Below are positions 43,234-51,476 of a DNA stretch of 64,000 nt, one piece after another; the first letter of the stretch is position 1; every line of letters starts with the position of its first letter. The notes under the pieces were generated by a model, which saw only the letters and a list, made by a program, of their open reading frames with translations, did no database searches and was not told the origin of the DNA. The position numbers and the translations under genes were made by a program. Origin of the DNA: Pseudomonas parasichuanensis (lineage in GTDB: Bacteria; Pseudomonadota; Gammaproteobacteria; Pseudomonadales; Pseudomonadaceae); NCBI RefSeq assembly GCF_021601385.1, contig NZ_BQHO01000030.1, forward strand, positions 18,488 to 82,487. The letters run 5' to 3'.

Positions 43234-43902
43234 TTATTCGCCGACGCTGATCTTCAGGCCGGCGGCGATCGCAAAGGGTGCCAGTGTCACCGCCAGGGCC
43301 GTCAGGCTGGCGAGCCAGAGCAGGTGGCCGGTGGCCGGCATATTCTGCAACGCCGCCTGCAACGCACCACTGCCCAGGATCAATACAGGGATATACAACG
43401 GCAGAATCAGCAACGCCAGCAGCAAACCGCCGCGTTTGAGACCGACCGTCAGCGCTGCCCCCACTGCACCCAGCAGGCTCAGCACCGGCGTGCCCAACAG
43501 CAGTGAAGCGAGCAGCACCGGCAGGCAACTGGCCGGCAAGCCGAGCATCAGCGCCAGCAGTGGCGCCAACAATACCAGCGCCAGGCCGGAAAAGATCCAG
43601 TGCGCCAGGACCTTGGCCAGCACCAGCAGCGCCAGTGGGTGGGGCGACAACACCCACTGCTCCAGCGAGCCGTCCTCGAAGTCGCTGCGAAACAGCCCGT
43701 CCAGCGACAGCAGCACGGCCAGCAACGCCGCGACCCAGACCAGCCCCGGCGACAAGGTTTGCAACAATTGCGTCTCGGGGCCGACCGCCAGGGGGAACAG
43801 CGCCACCACGATGGCGAAGAACACCAACGGGTTGGCCAGCTCCGCCGGGCGGCGGAACAACAGGCGCGCTTCGCGGCGCAACAGCAGAAGGAATACGCTC
43901 AT
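43234..43902 (-). CDS. ccmB: Haem exporter permease CcmB
   Basis: This 222-residue protein has six hydrophobic helices and the CcmB sequence pattern [21 protein letters not shown] and [24 protein letters not shown]. It pairs with the CcmA ATPase to release haem-loaded CcmE. The ATG at 43902 overlaps the ccmA stop codon (ATGA). Confidence 0.94.
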   Translation of the reverse strand: MSVFLLLLRREARLLFRRPAELANPLVFFAIVVALFPLAVGPETQLLQTLSPGLVWVAALLAVLLSLDGLFRSDFEDGSLEQWVLSPHPLALLVLAKVLAHWIFSGLALVLLAPLLALMLGLPASCLPVLLASLLLGTPVLSLLGAVGAALTVGLKRGGLLLALLILPLYIPVLILGSGALQAALQNMPATGHLLWLASLTALAVTLAPFAIAAGLKISVGE

Positions 43903-44531
43903 GCCGCCCATTGCCCCAGGTTCAGTTCACGGTAACCGGCAGGCGTGTGCGCCAGGGTATGGTGGGTGGTCAGCACCACCGTGCCGCCCTGTTCGCAATG
44001 CGCCGCCAGGTGCGCTTCGAGCTGGGCGACGCCCTGCTTGTCGAGGGCGGTGAAGGGTTCGTCGAGGATCCACAGCGGCGGGCTGTCCAGGTACAACCGT
44101 GCCAGTGCCACGCGCCGCTGCTGGCCAGCAGACAAGGTGTGGCAGGGTACATCTTCAAAACCGCGCAGGCCGACGGCCTCCAGCGCACGCCAGATGGCCT
44201 CGCGGCCCGCCGGCTGGTGCAGCGCGCAGAGCCAGGCGAGGTTTTCTTCGGCGGTGAGCAAGTCCTTGATCCCGGCGGCGTGGCCGATCCAGATGAGGAT
44301 GCTGGCCAAGGCGTGGCGCTGTTCGGCCAATGGCTGGCCGCCCAGCAGGATCTGCCCGGCGGTGGGCTGCATCAGCCCGGCCAACAGGCGCAGCAGGCTG
44401 GTCTTGCCGCTGCCGTTGGGGCCGGCGATCTGCAGCATGTCGCCAGGGCGCAGTTCGAAGTCCAGGTGCTCGAACAGCAGTCGCCAGTCGCGCTCGCAGG
44501 CCAGGCCTGCGGCTTGGAGGTGAAGGGTCAC
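43899..44531 (-). CDS. ccmA: Haem exporter ATP-binding protein CcmA
   Basis: This 210-residue ABC ATPase has Walker [10 protein letters not shown], signature [14 protein letters not shown] and Walker [13 protein letters not shown]. It starts at GTG and is the first gene of the ccmABCDEFGHI unit. The promoter must lie in the divergent region before the FliK-like gene, which also contains a REP pair. Confidence 0.95.
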   Translation of the reverse strand: MTLHLQAAGLACERDWRLLFEHLDFELRPGDMLQIAGPNGSGKTSLLRLLAGLMQPTAGQILLGGQPLAEQRHALASILIWIGHAAGIKDLLTAEENLAWLCALHQPAGREAIWRALEAVGLRGFEDVPCHTLSAGQQRRVALARLYLDSPPLWILDEPFTALDKQGVAQLEAHLAAHCEQGGTVVLTTHHTLAHTPAGYRELNLGQWAA

Positions 44532-44571
44532 GGTTTCGCCTTATTCAGATTGGCTCATGATCTGCGCCGCG

Positions 44572-44639
44572 CGCTTCGCGGTTAAACCCGTTCCCACAGG
44601 GGCCAGCACAAGCCTGTGGGAGCGGTTCACCCGCGAAGC
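44572..44639. repeat. REP pair
   Basis: CGCTTCGCGGTTAAACCCG with TTCCCACAGG and the inverted CCTGTGGGAGCGGTTCACCC copy enclose about 12 bp, between the divergent ccmA and FliK-like genes. Confidence 0.82.
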
Positions 44640-44760
44640 AGACGACACCGGCCTGAACCCTGTGTCTCAAGTCGCCCCCTGCCCTGCCGTTATACTGGCA
44701 GGCGGGCGGCCGGCATTATTACACGCGCTGCCACGCTGCCAAGAGGGCGGGTTCAACAGG

Positions 44761-44770
44761 TTGTATACAA
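44761..44770. promoter_or_regulatory. Operator-like palindrome TTGTATACAA abutting the FliK-like start
   Basis: A perfect copy of the purine/glyoxylate palindrome ends 2 bp before the ATG of the FliK-like gene. It occupies the space where a ribosome-binding site is normally found; only a weak CAGG precedes it. Confidence 0.55.
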
Positions 44771-44772
44771 TC

Positions 44773-46347
44773 ATGACTGAAATCAATAGTCTCGGCGCAC
44801 AAACTGCGCCAAGCCCCCAGGTGACCAAGGCCGTCATGACTGGCGATCTGCTGCGCCTGCTGCAGGCGCAGCCCGAGCTGCTGGCGCCGGGCGAGACGGC
44901 GCGCGCCGAAGTCATGTCGCTGCGCCAGGTTGGCCAGGACTTCCAGCTCCTGCTGCGCTTGACCCAGGCCAACGGCAACCAGACCCAGCTGCAGGCCAGC
45001 GCCAGCCAACCGCTACCCCAGGGCAGCCTGATCACCGTCACGCAAACCGACAGCAACCGCCTGGCGGTGCTGGTGCAGCAGGCCAACGCCAGCAATATCG
45101 CCACCCTCACCCGCCTCGACACCCGCCAGGTGCCGGTCGGCACCTTGCTCCAGGGCAAAGTACTGACCAGCCAGGCATTGCCGCAGCCCCCCGGAGAAGT
45201 GGCCAGCTTCCGCTCGCTGGTGAGCCTGCTCAACAGCAGCCAGGCCGGGGCCACCCTGACCATCGACAGTCCGCGCCCGTTACCGGTCGGCAGCCTGCTC
45301 AGCGCCCTGGTGCAGGGCGACCAGTCACTGCGCTTCGTGCCCCTCAGTGGCCGCCAGGATCAACTGGCGATCGCCCAGCACCTGGTCACCCAGCAAGGGC
45401 AGCAGGCGTCACTGCCGGGGCTGCTAAACGGCCTGCAGCAGATCGCCCGCTCGCCAGACACCGGTGTCGAACTGCGCGCCAGCGCCGAGCGCCTGCTGGC
45501 CAGCCTGCCGGACGCGCGGCAACTGGGCGACCCAAAGAACCTCGCCCAGGCGCTGAACAACAGCGGCGCATTCCTGGAGACCAAGCTGCTCGGCGGGCTT
45601 GCCAGTGGCGTGACACCCGACCTCAAGGCACAGCTGGTGCGCCTGATCGCCCAGTTGCCGCAGGCGCCGACCAGCATCACACCTGGCCCGGTACTGAGCA
45701 GTGCCGCGTTGGCCCAGGCCTTGCCCGGCTTTGCCCGCAGCGCGCTGGGCATGCTCGGCCAGGTCAGCCCACGCCCGCAAACGGGGCCCTTCCCACTGCC
45801 TGCGCGCCTGCTGCAGAAGCTGGAACAGGAAGGTGACCTGCAGCAGCTGCTGCGCCTGGCCGCCGGCGCCGTGTCGCGCCTGCAGAGCCACGCACTCTCC
45901 AGCCTGCAGCAATCCGGCCAACTGGAAAACGGCAACCTGCAGACCACCTGGCAAACTGAAATCCCCATCCGCCATGGCCAGGAGTTCATCCCCCTGCAGG
46001 TCAAACTGCAACGCGAGGAAACCCCGCAACAGCAGGCCGACCGTGAACGCGAACAGCATGAGCAGCGCGATCCCTTGGCCGCACTGTGGCGTATCGAACT
46101 GGCCTTTGATCTGGCCCCGCTGGGCCCCTTGCAAGTCCAGGCTCAACTGTCCCAGGGGCGCCTGTCGGGCCAGCTCTGGGCCGAGCAGGAGCGCACGGCA
46201 CGGCTGATCGACAGCCAGCTCGGCGCCTTGCGTGAACGCCTGCTGGCCCGTGGCCTGGACGTCGGCGACCTGGAATGCCACCCCGGCACGCCACCGCAAG
46301 GCCCGCGCACACGCCTGGAACAACGCTGGGTGGACGAAACCGCATGA
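44773..46347 (+). CDS. FliK-like flagellar hook-length control domain protein
   Basis: This 524-residue Gln/Leu-rich protein has no membrane segment. Its last ~150 residues (TTWQTEIPIRHGQEFIPLQVKLQRE..; WRIELAFDLAPLGPLQVQAQLSQGRLSGQLWAEQERTARLI) match the C-terminal FliK domain, with the conserved L-x-P-L-G-x-V/L-x-x pattern. The start at 44773 is inferred; the open frame extends 72 codons upstream through the REP pair. It is followed with 4-bp overlap by a FlhB-C-domain gene. That pairing of a FliK-like ruler and an FlhB-like switch suggests an accessory substrate-specificity module of flagellar export. It is not the main fliK, which belongs to another cluster. Confidence 0.8.
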   Translation: MTEINSLGAQTAPSPQVTKAVMTGDLLRLLQAQPELLAPGETARAEVMSLRQVGQDFQLLLRLTQANGNQTQLQASASQPLPQGSLITVTQTDSNRLAVLVQQANASNIATLTRLDTRQVPVGTLLQGKVLTSQALPQPPGEVASFRSLVSLLNSSQAGATLTIDSPRPLPVGSLLSALVQGDQSLRFVPLSGRQDQLAIAQHLVTQQGQQASLPGLLNGLQQIARSPDTGVELRASAERLLASLPDARQLGDPKNLAQALNNSGAFLETKLLGGLASGVTPDLKAQLVRLIAQLPQAPTSITPGPVLSSAALAQALPGFARSALGMLGQVSPRPQTGPFPLPARLLQKLEQEGDLQQLLRLAAGAVSRLQSHALSSLQQSGQLENGNLQTTWQTEIPIRHGQEFIPLQVKLQREETPQQQADREREQHEQRDPLAALWRIELAFDLAPLGPLQVQAQLSQGRLSGQLWAEQERTARLIDSQLGALRERLLARGLDVGDLECHPGTPPQGPRTRLEQRWVDETA

Positions 46348-46679
46348 AGCAGCCGCAACCACGCCAGGCCATCGCCCTGAACTACGACGGCCAGCAAGCC
46401 CCCACCCTGAGCGCCAAGGGCGACGACGAGCTGGCCGAAGCCATCCTCGCCCTTGCCCGCGAGCATGAAGTGCCGATTTACGAGAATGCCGAGCTGGTAC
46501 GCCTGCTGGCGCGCCTGGAACTGGGCGAGCAGATTCCCGAAGCGCTGTATCTGACCATCGCCGAGATCATCGCCTTTGCCTGGCAACTGCGCGGCAGGGT
46601 GCCGGCCGGCTTCGACGACGCACCGCCCGGCGAGCGCGACGTCACCCCGAACCTGCCGCGCCTGCCTCATGCCCCCTGA
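46344..46679 (+). CDS. Stand-alone FlhB C-terminal (export switch) domain protein
   Basis: This 111-residue protein matches the cytoplasmic FlhB domain just after its autocleavage site: AIALNYDGQQAPTLSAKGDDELAEAILALAREHEVPIYENAELVRLLARLELGEQIPEALY. The cleavage motif NPTH and the four membrane helices of full FlhB are absent, so it resembles the released FlhB-CC fragment. It overlaps the FliK-like gene by 4 bp. Similar FhlB-type small proteins can partly replace the FlhB C-domain in other bacteria; the role here is inferred. Confidence 0.88.
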   Translation: MKQPQPRQAIALNYDGQQAPTLSAKGDDELAEAILALAREHEVPIYENAELVRLLARLELGEQIPEALYLTIAEIIAFAWQLRGRVPAGFDDAPPGERDVTPNLPRLPHAP

Positions 46680-46730
46680 AACCTGGCGGTAACCGGCTAG
46701 CACCTGAACAACCCGCGACAGCGTCATCGT

Positions 46731-46757
46731 GGCTACCCATTTATCGACCGGGTAGCC
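46731..46757 (+). promoter_or_regulatory. Hairpin immediately before the toxin-like gene
   Basis: GGCTACCC and GGGTAGCC form a perfect 8-bp stem with an 11-nt loop, ending 3 bp before the ATG at 46761. The only Shine-Dalgarno-like bases (GGGTAG) lie inside the stem. It could limit translation or attenuate read-through from the FliK/FlhB-like pair. Confidence 0.55.
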
Positions 46758-46760
46758 CCA

Positions 46761-49508
46761 ATGACCCCACCTTTCATCAACGCTGCCGGCGTGCGCCACG
46801 TTCGCCAGCACCTCGCGGACTTCCCCCGCCCCGACCGCGCCGCCGCCGATGCCATCCGCAAGTGGGCGCGCAAGCGCGGCCAAGCCCTGGACCCCGACCG
46901 CACCGATGTAGTGGTGCTGCACCATCAATGGCGCCACGGCATCGGTGATGTCGGGGTGGTTGCGCAGAAGATGACCCTCACCCAGGCCGTGCTGGCCAAC
47001 TGGCAGGGCGAGTCGGCCAACAACCTGATCGGCGCCGCCTTCGGCCAACCCTGGGCCGGCAGTTTCCCCGACAGCCAGCGCATCACCCTGGTCGAACGCC
47101 TCGACCCGCCGGGCGCGTTGCAGAGCGGGACCGGTTACAGCGTCTACAACGGCCTGTTCCGCCAGGCCAACCCTGTCGAATACAGCGCCCGTAGCCACGT
47201 GCAACTGGCCGCTGAAGACTTCCAGCAGTTCATCTGGGACCTCGATTTCCACAGCGCCTACCGGGCCATGCTGGACACCTACTGGCGCGCCCGCGAGGCC
47301 AGCCATCGCCTGGCGGCCAAGCTCGCCTTCATCACCGCCTGCAACAAACAGGTCGCCGAAGGCAGCCTCGCCGACGATGCCCGCCGCCTGGCCTGGCGTG
47401 CGGCCGGGCTGGAAAACGCACCTCGGCCAATCCACAGCCGCTTTCTCAGCATCTACGGTTACGTAGCCACCGACCTGTTGCAAATCACTGACAGCGGCAG
47501 CGGCCAGACGCTGCTGTACATCCCAGGCAATGCCGCGCCCCTGCACAGCTTTGCCGACCAGCAAAGCCTGCAGGACTGGATCGCCCGCCAGTGCCGTGCG
47601 CCCGACACCCGCGCAGCCCTGCAACAGCACTTCGCCCTCGCCGACCTGCCCGACGGCCTGGATTTCAGCGGCCTGGCCACCGCACTGGACGGGCTGGCGG
47701 CCTACCCCGCCGCCAACAACCTGCCCAGCAACCGGGCTGGTTTCACCAACGAAGGCGTCTGGTTCCCCCATACCTACGTCAACTACAAGGCCGACACCTA
47801 CAGCCCACTGATCGAAGGCGACCTGTTCCAGGCCCTGACCCACCAGCAGCGCAAACGCAGCTACGAGGATGCCGACTACCGCATCACCAGCGACGGCGAC
47901 GTTACCAAGGCCCGCTGGCGCGGCTACCTGAACTCGGCGATCAACCTGCTCGCACCGCTGGCCATCGTGCTGCCGGAGCTGGCACCGATCTTCGCCCTGG
48001 GCGGTGTTGCCCAGTTCGGCCTGGGCCTGGACCAGGCGATCAACGGTCGTGACCAACAGGAACGGGCCGAGGGTGTCGGCACGGCCAGCTTTGGCTTGCT
48101 CAATGCCCTGCCTCTTGTACACGCCGGGCTGTCGAAGGGGCCGGCGTTGTTCCGCATCAAAAGCGAAAACTTCGTGATGCCCCGGGAGGTCAACGGCCAA
48201 CTGGGCTATCCGCTGAGCCCCATTACCCCACCACACCTGCCGGACGAGGACATCGCGCCCTACTTCCACTTCCCCGACGGCATTGCACCGGCCGCTGGCG
48301 CCGACCCGCTGACCCACGGCGCGATCAGTCGGCTGCCGCGTTACGACGGCGGTCCCGACCTGCTGGCGGCTTCGGTCGGCGGTTACAACACGGCGATGGT
48401 GTATGACCTGGAAAGCGATGCCTTCATCCTTGAGGAAGACATCAACGCTGTCGAGCCGCGCCACTACATTGCCCAGGCCGATAGCCGGGATCTGCGAGAG
48501 GTGAATGTTCGCAACCGCACCGTCACCGACGACATGCGCATGGCCACGCTGCGTGCGCTTGGTGTCGACCTGCATCTGCCGGTGCAGATGCCAACGACCC
48601 CAGTGGCGGGAGCACGGGCGATCCCCAAGCAATTCCATAGCCTCTGGGTGGGCGACAAGGTGATCGACATCGAGCTGTTGAACAACCTCGGCAAGAACGC
48701 CGAGCAACTGCAGGGCAGCCAGTACCGCCTGCAGCTGTACCTGTCCAACGCCACACCCAGCGCCTATGCCGAGAACCTGCGCCTGCTCGGCGAGCATGCC
48801 CCTGGAGTCACCGTGGCGCCGTTGGAACAACAGGACTGGTACGCCAGGTTCCGCAACGGCCCCTACCATGCCCAGTACCAGGCAGCTATTGAAGGCGGCA
48901 ACTTCTCCTCGGCTTCGGACGTGCTGCGCTACCCGATGCTGCATAGCGAAGGCGGTATCTACATGGATGTCGATGACACGCTGCTGGCTGCGGGTGAACA
49001 CCCGTACACGCGCAATGGCCAGGCGTTTGGCAGCCCGGGCGAAGCGCTCGATGACGTCGAGCTGAACTGTACTGACGACGGCCTGCTGTTGTTTCCACCC
49101 ATGTCCAATGAAAAGCTCGGGATGAACTGCCAGTTCAACTCCAGCCTGATCGGCAGCCATGCCGGTAACCCGACACTGGTGGCGATTTCCGAGGAGATGC
49201 GCATGCGCTACCTGGCCGAGCCCGGCTTCTACGACAGTCGGCCAAGCCTGCAGGACGACCCTGAGGGTTTCTATCGCTATGCCAGCCAGCTGAACCGGCT
49301 CACCGGCCCCGGCCTGCTCACCAACGTGGTCGACCAGCGCCTGCCCGCGCTGGGCATCCTGCGCCAGATCACCAACCTGTATCAGGTGCCGCGCATCAAT
49401 GCCTTCCAGTACGTGGACCTGGACGCTTACCGGGCGGCCTTGCGCCAATTGCTGCCGTTCAACCGTTTCATCCGCGTGGGTGGCCAGCACTCCTGGGCTA
49501 AACCCTGA
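46761..49508 (+). CDS. Toxin-like protein: dermonecrotic-toxin-type N-terminus with TcdA/TcdB-like glycosyltransferase
   Basis: This 915-residue protein lacks a signal peptide. The N-terminal ~470 residues resemble the dermonecrotic-toxin (DUF6543-like) region: AEDFQQFIWDLDFHSAYRAMLDTYW (about 152-175), NEGVWFPHTYVNY and a hydrophobic helical stretch (about 390-460) ending GLGLDQAINGRDQQERAEG. The C-terminal ~300 residues form a GT-A glycosyltransferase of the sugar-binding DXD type: IPKQFHSLWVG (621-631), SASDVLRYPML (717-727) and GGIYMDVDD, with the DXD at D736/D738. That order is the pattern of large clostridial glucosylating toxins. It may be a contact- or host-directed effector. Target and secretion route are unknown. 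Confidence 0.78.
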   Translation: MTPPFINAAGVRHVRQHLADFPRPDRAAADAIRKWARKRGQALDPDRTDVVVLHHQWRHGIGDVGVVAQKMTLTQAVLANWQGESANNLIGAAFGQPWAGSFPDSQRITLVERLDPPGALQSGTGYSVYNGLFRQANPVEYSARSHVQLAAEDFQQFIWDLDFHSAYRAMLDTYWRAREASHRLAAKLAFITACNKQVAEGSLADDARRLAWRAAGLENAPRPIHSRFLSIYGYVATDLLQITDSGSGQTLLYIPGNAAPLHSFADQQSLQDWIARQCRAPDTRAALQQHFALADLPDGLDFSGLATALDGLAAYPAANNLPSNRAGFTNEGVWFPHTYVNYKADTYSPLIEGDLFQALTHQQRKRSYEDADYRITSDGDVTKARWRGYLNSAINLLAPLAIVLPELAPIFALGGVAQFGLGLDQAINGRDQQERAEGVGTASFGLLNALPLVHAGLSKGPALFRIKSENFVMPREVNGQLGYPLSPITPPHLPDEDIAPYFHFPDGIAPAAGADPLTHGAISRLPRYDGGPDLLAASVGGYNTAMVYDLESDAFILEEDINAVEPRHYIAQADSRDLREVNVRNRTVTDDMRMATLRALGVDLHLPVQMPTTPVAGARAIPKQFHSLWVGDKVIDIELLNNLGKNAEQLQGSQYRLQLYLSNATPSAYAENLRLLGEHAPGVTVAPLEQQDWYARFRNGPYHAQYQAAIEGGNFSSASDVLRYPMLHSEGGIYMDVDDTLLAAGEHPYTRNGQAFGSPGEALDDVELNCTDDGLLLFPPMSNEKLGMNCQFNSSLIGSHAGNPTLVAISEEMRMRYLAEPGFYDSRPSLQDDPEGFYRYASQLNRLTGPGLLTNVVDQRLPALGILRQITNLYQVPRINAFQYVDLDAYRAALRQLLPFNRFIRVGGQHSWAKP

Positions 49509-49550
49509 ATCGCAGGCAATCGGTAGATTGAACCGCTCACTCAAATAAAC

Positions 49551-49571
49551 TGGGGCCGCTCTGCGGCCCCA
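49551..49571. terminator. GC hairpin between convergent genes
   Basis: TGGGGCCGC-TCT-GCGGCCCCA forms a perfect 9-bp stem with a 3-nt loop, 43 bp after the toxin-like gene and before the convergent DUF2802 gene. The core resembles the GGGCCGC..GCGGCCC hairpin of the second REP class. Confidence 0.65.
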
Positions 49572-49620
49572 ATTGGAATAACTGACAGACACTTGACCCA
49601 GGGTCGCCCTTTCGGGCTCA

Positions 49621-50016
49621 TCACTCGCCGTGGTGCAATTTGCGCATCAGCTCGGCCTCGGCCTGGGTCAGGCCGCAGGTTTGCGTGAGCTCCTCGACAC
49701 TGGCCCCCATGCCCACCAGCTTGGCGGCCTGGGTGAAAGTGACGCTGTTGGGGTCGCGCTGCTCCAGTTGCTGGAGCTTTTCCGGCAACGGCGCGACCAC
49801 CGCGCGCAGTTCGTGAATCGCCTCGCCCATGCGCACGGTACCATTCTGGTAGTCGTCCAGGCGCTTGCCCAGGTCCTTGATGCGCTGGTCACGCAGCGCA
49901 TCACCCTGGGCCTGCTGTGCCGCCAGCTCGCGCTGGCGCTTGCTGTAGTTGAGGAAGAACCACAGGCTCAGCGCCCACAGCAGCGCCAGGAGGATGACCG
50001 CAGCCTCGAAAATCAA
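49621..50016 (-). CDS. DUF2802 family membrane protein of the chemotaxis operon
   Basis: This 131-residue protein has one N-terminal helix (AAVILLALLWALSLWFFLNY), a coiled-coil region (KRQRELAAQQAQGDALRDQRIKDLGKRLDDY) and a C-terminal helix-turn-helix-like segment (AAKLVGMGASVEELTQTCGLTQAEAELM) typical of DUF2802. It starts at TTG, one base after the cheW stop codon. It is the last gene of the flagellar/chemotaxis block. Function is not established. Confidence 0.82.
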   Translation of the reverse strand: MIFEAAVILLALLWALSLWFFLNYSKRQRELAAQQAQGDALRDQRIKDLGKRLDDYQNGTVRMGEAIHELRAVVAPLPEKLQQLEQRDPNSVTFTQAAKLVGMGASVEELTQTCGLTQAEAELMRKLHHGE

Positions 50017-50017
50017 C

Positions 50018-50497
50018 TCAGATGCTCTCCAGCTCGGACCACTCTTCCTCGGTCATCATCTTGTCCAGCTCGACCAGGATCAGCAGCTCGCCGTTCTTGT
50101 TGCAGACGCCCTGGATGAACTTGGCCGATTCTTCGTTACCGACGTTCGGTGCGGTCTCGATTTCCGACTGGCGCAGGTACACCACTTCAGCGACGCTGTC
50201 GACGAGGATCCCGACCACCTGCTTGTCCGCCTCGATGATGACGATGCGGGTATTGTCGGTGATGTCCGAAGGCATCAGGCCGAAGCGCTGGCGGGTGTCG
50301 ATCACCGTCACCACGTTGCCGCGCAGGTTGATGATGCCCAGCACATAGCTGGGTGCGCCCGGTACCGGAGCGATCTCGGTGTAGCGCAGCACTTCCTGCA
50401 CCTGCATGACGTTGATGCCGTAGGACTCATTGTCCAGACGGAAAGTAACCCACTGCAGGATCGGATCTTCGGAACCTTGTGCAGACGACTTCTTCAT
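50018..50497 (-). CDS. cheW: Chemotaxis adaptor CheW
   Basis: This 159-residue protein is a single CheW domain: WVTFRLDNESYGINVMQVQEVLRY, NLRGNVVTVIDTRQRFGL and the receptor/CheA contact segment DSVAEVVYLRQSEIETAP. It links chemoreceptors to CheA at the cell pole. It lies downstream of the larger CheW-domain protein and directly upstream of the DUF2802 gene. Confidence 0.95.
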   Translation of the reverse strand: MKKSSAQGSEDPILQWVTFRLDNESYGINVMQVQEVLRYTEIAPVPGAPSYVLGIINLRGNVVTVIDTRQRFGLMPSDITDNTRIVIIEADKQVVGILVDSVAEVVYLRQSEIETAPNVGNEESAKFIQGVCNKNGELLILVELDKMMTEEEWSELESI

Positions 50498-50564
50498 TCC
50501 CCTAGCCCTCTCAATCCGCCCTCGGCGGTGTGCTCTGTGTAGCCGCGGCAGTAGCGGCGTTGAT

Positions 50565-51476
50565 TCAGTTGTGTTTGATGTTCATCTGTTTGACGGCGCC
50601 ACTGGCGATCAGCTCGGCCAGCTCGGCGACGTCGAGCAGCGCGCACATGTGTTCGATCACCGTGCCGGCCAGCCACGGCCGCTGGCCGCGCTGGCTGCGC
50701 CACTTGATCTCGCTCGGGTCCAGGCGCAGCGAACGGCTGACCTGGTGTACCGCCAGGCCCCATTCGTAGCCCTGTACCGAAATCACGTACTGCAAGCCCT
50801 GGCGGAAGTCCTCGCGGTAGCGGTCGGGCATGACCCAACGCGCGGTATCGAGCACTTTCAGGTTGCCCGCCTGGCAGCTGAGGATGCCGAGGAACCAGTC
50901 CGGCTGGCCGAACAGCGGTGTCAGTTCCTGGCCGGCCAGCGAATAGATCGAGCCCAGGCAGACCAGCGGCACCGCCAGCGTGAGGCCGGCGACGTCGAAC
51001 AGCAGGCATTCGAACGGCTCGGCCGCCCAGGCCGGACGGCCATCGGCCGTGGCCGGTGGCACAGGCGCGGCGGGTGCCGGCAGGTGCACCTCGACCAGTG
51101 GCGCGACCGGCTCCGCGGCCTGGACCTCGGTCAGCAACGGGATGCTGGCCTCGGCCACCACCGCGCTTTCGACCACACTGACGACCGGTTCCGGCACAGG
51201 CTGGGCCGGTGCCAACACGGTCGGCAGCACCTTGACCTGCGGCTCGGCAAAAGGCCGCGCCGCTGCGGGGGCAGGTTCAACCTGGCGGCGGGCATCAGCG
51301 GCCTGTTCTTCGCGAACAGCTGCTTCGAATTCGTCGCTGGGCGCCTGGCTGGCCGGCTGCGCGACAGGCGCAGGTTCCGGCAGTTCGAAGGATTCGGTGG
51401 CTTCCTGCAGCAGGCCATCGAGGTAGGACTGCAAGGCCATTTGCGGTTTGCTGGCAATTTGCCGGGCTTGGTTCAT
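50565..51476 (-). CDS. CheW-domain protein, ParP-like polar chemotaxis adaptor
   Basis: This 303-residue protein has a short N-terminal conserved stretch (ALQSYLDGLLQEATESFELP) and a long Ala/Pro/Val-rich linker (about 35-145). A C-terminal CheW-like domain follows (FECLLFDVAGLTLAVPLVCLGSIYSL; VIEHMCALLDVAELAELI). This matches ParP, which with the ParA-like ParC holds chemosensory arrays at the pole in Vibrio and Pseudomonas relatives. Its ATG overlaps the ParA stop codon. The Par naming is inferred from architecture and context. Confidence 0.85.
   Translation of the reverse strand: MNQARQIASKPQMALQSYLDGLLQEATESFELPEPAPVAQPASQAPSDEFEAAVREEQAADARRQVEPAPAAARPFAEPQVKVLPTVLAPAQPVPEPVVSVVESAVVAEASIPLLTEVQAAEPVAPLVEVHLPAPAAPVPPATADGRPAWAAEPFECLLFDVAGLTLAVPLVCLGSIYSLAGQELTPLFGQPDWFLGILSCQAGNLKVLDTARWVMPDRYREDFRQGLQYVISVQGYEWGLAVHQVSRSLRLDPSEIKWRSQRGQRPWLAGTVIEHMCALLDVAELAELIASGAVKQMNIKHN

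Noticed and set aside
37636-44531. Horizontal transfer of the ccm block
   Set aside because: Tight 4-bp overlaps, composition like the surroundings and no mobile-element remnants; this is core gene content for pseudomonads.
44557-44772. 72-codon N-terminal extension of the FliK-like protein
   Set aside because: It runs through the REP pair and lacks protein-like composition; the ATG at 44773 is preferred despite a weak ribosome-binding site.
46143-49592. 1149-codon minus-strand open frame opposite the toxin-like gene
   Set aside because: Composition is typical of the complement of a high-GC gene. The plus-strand frame has coherent domain motifs (ASDVLRY, GGIYMDVDD) and this one has none.
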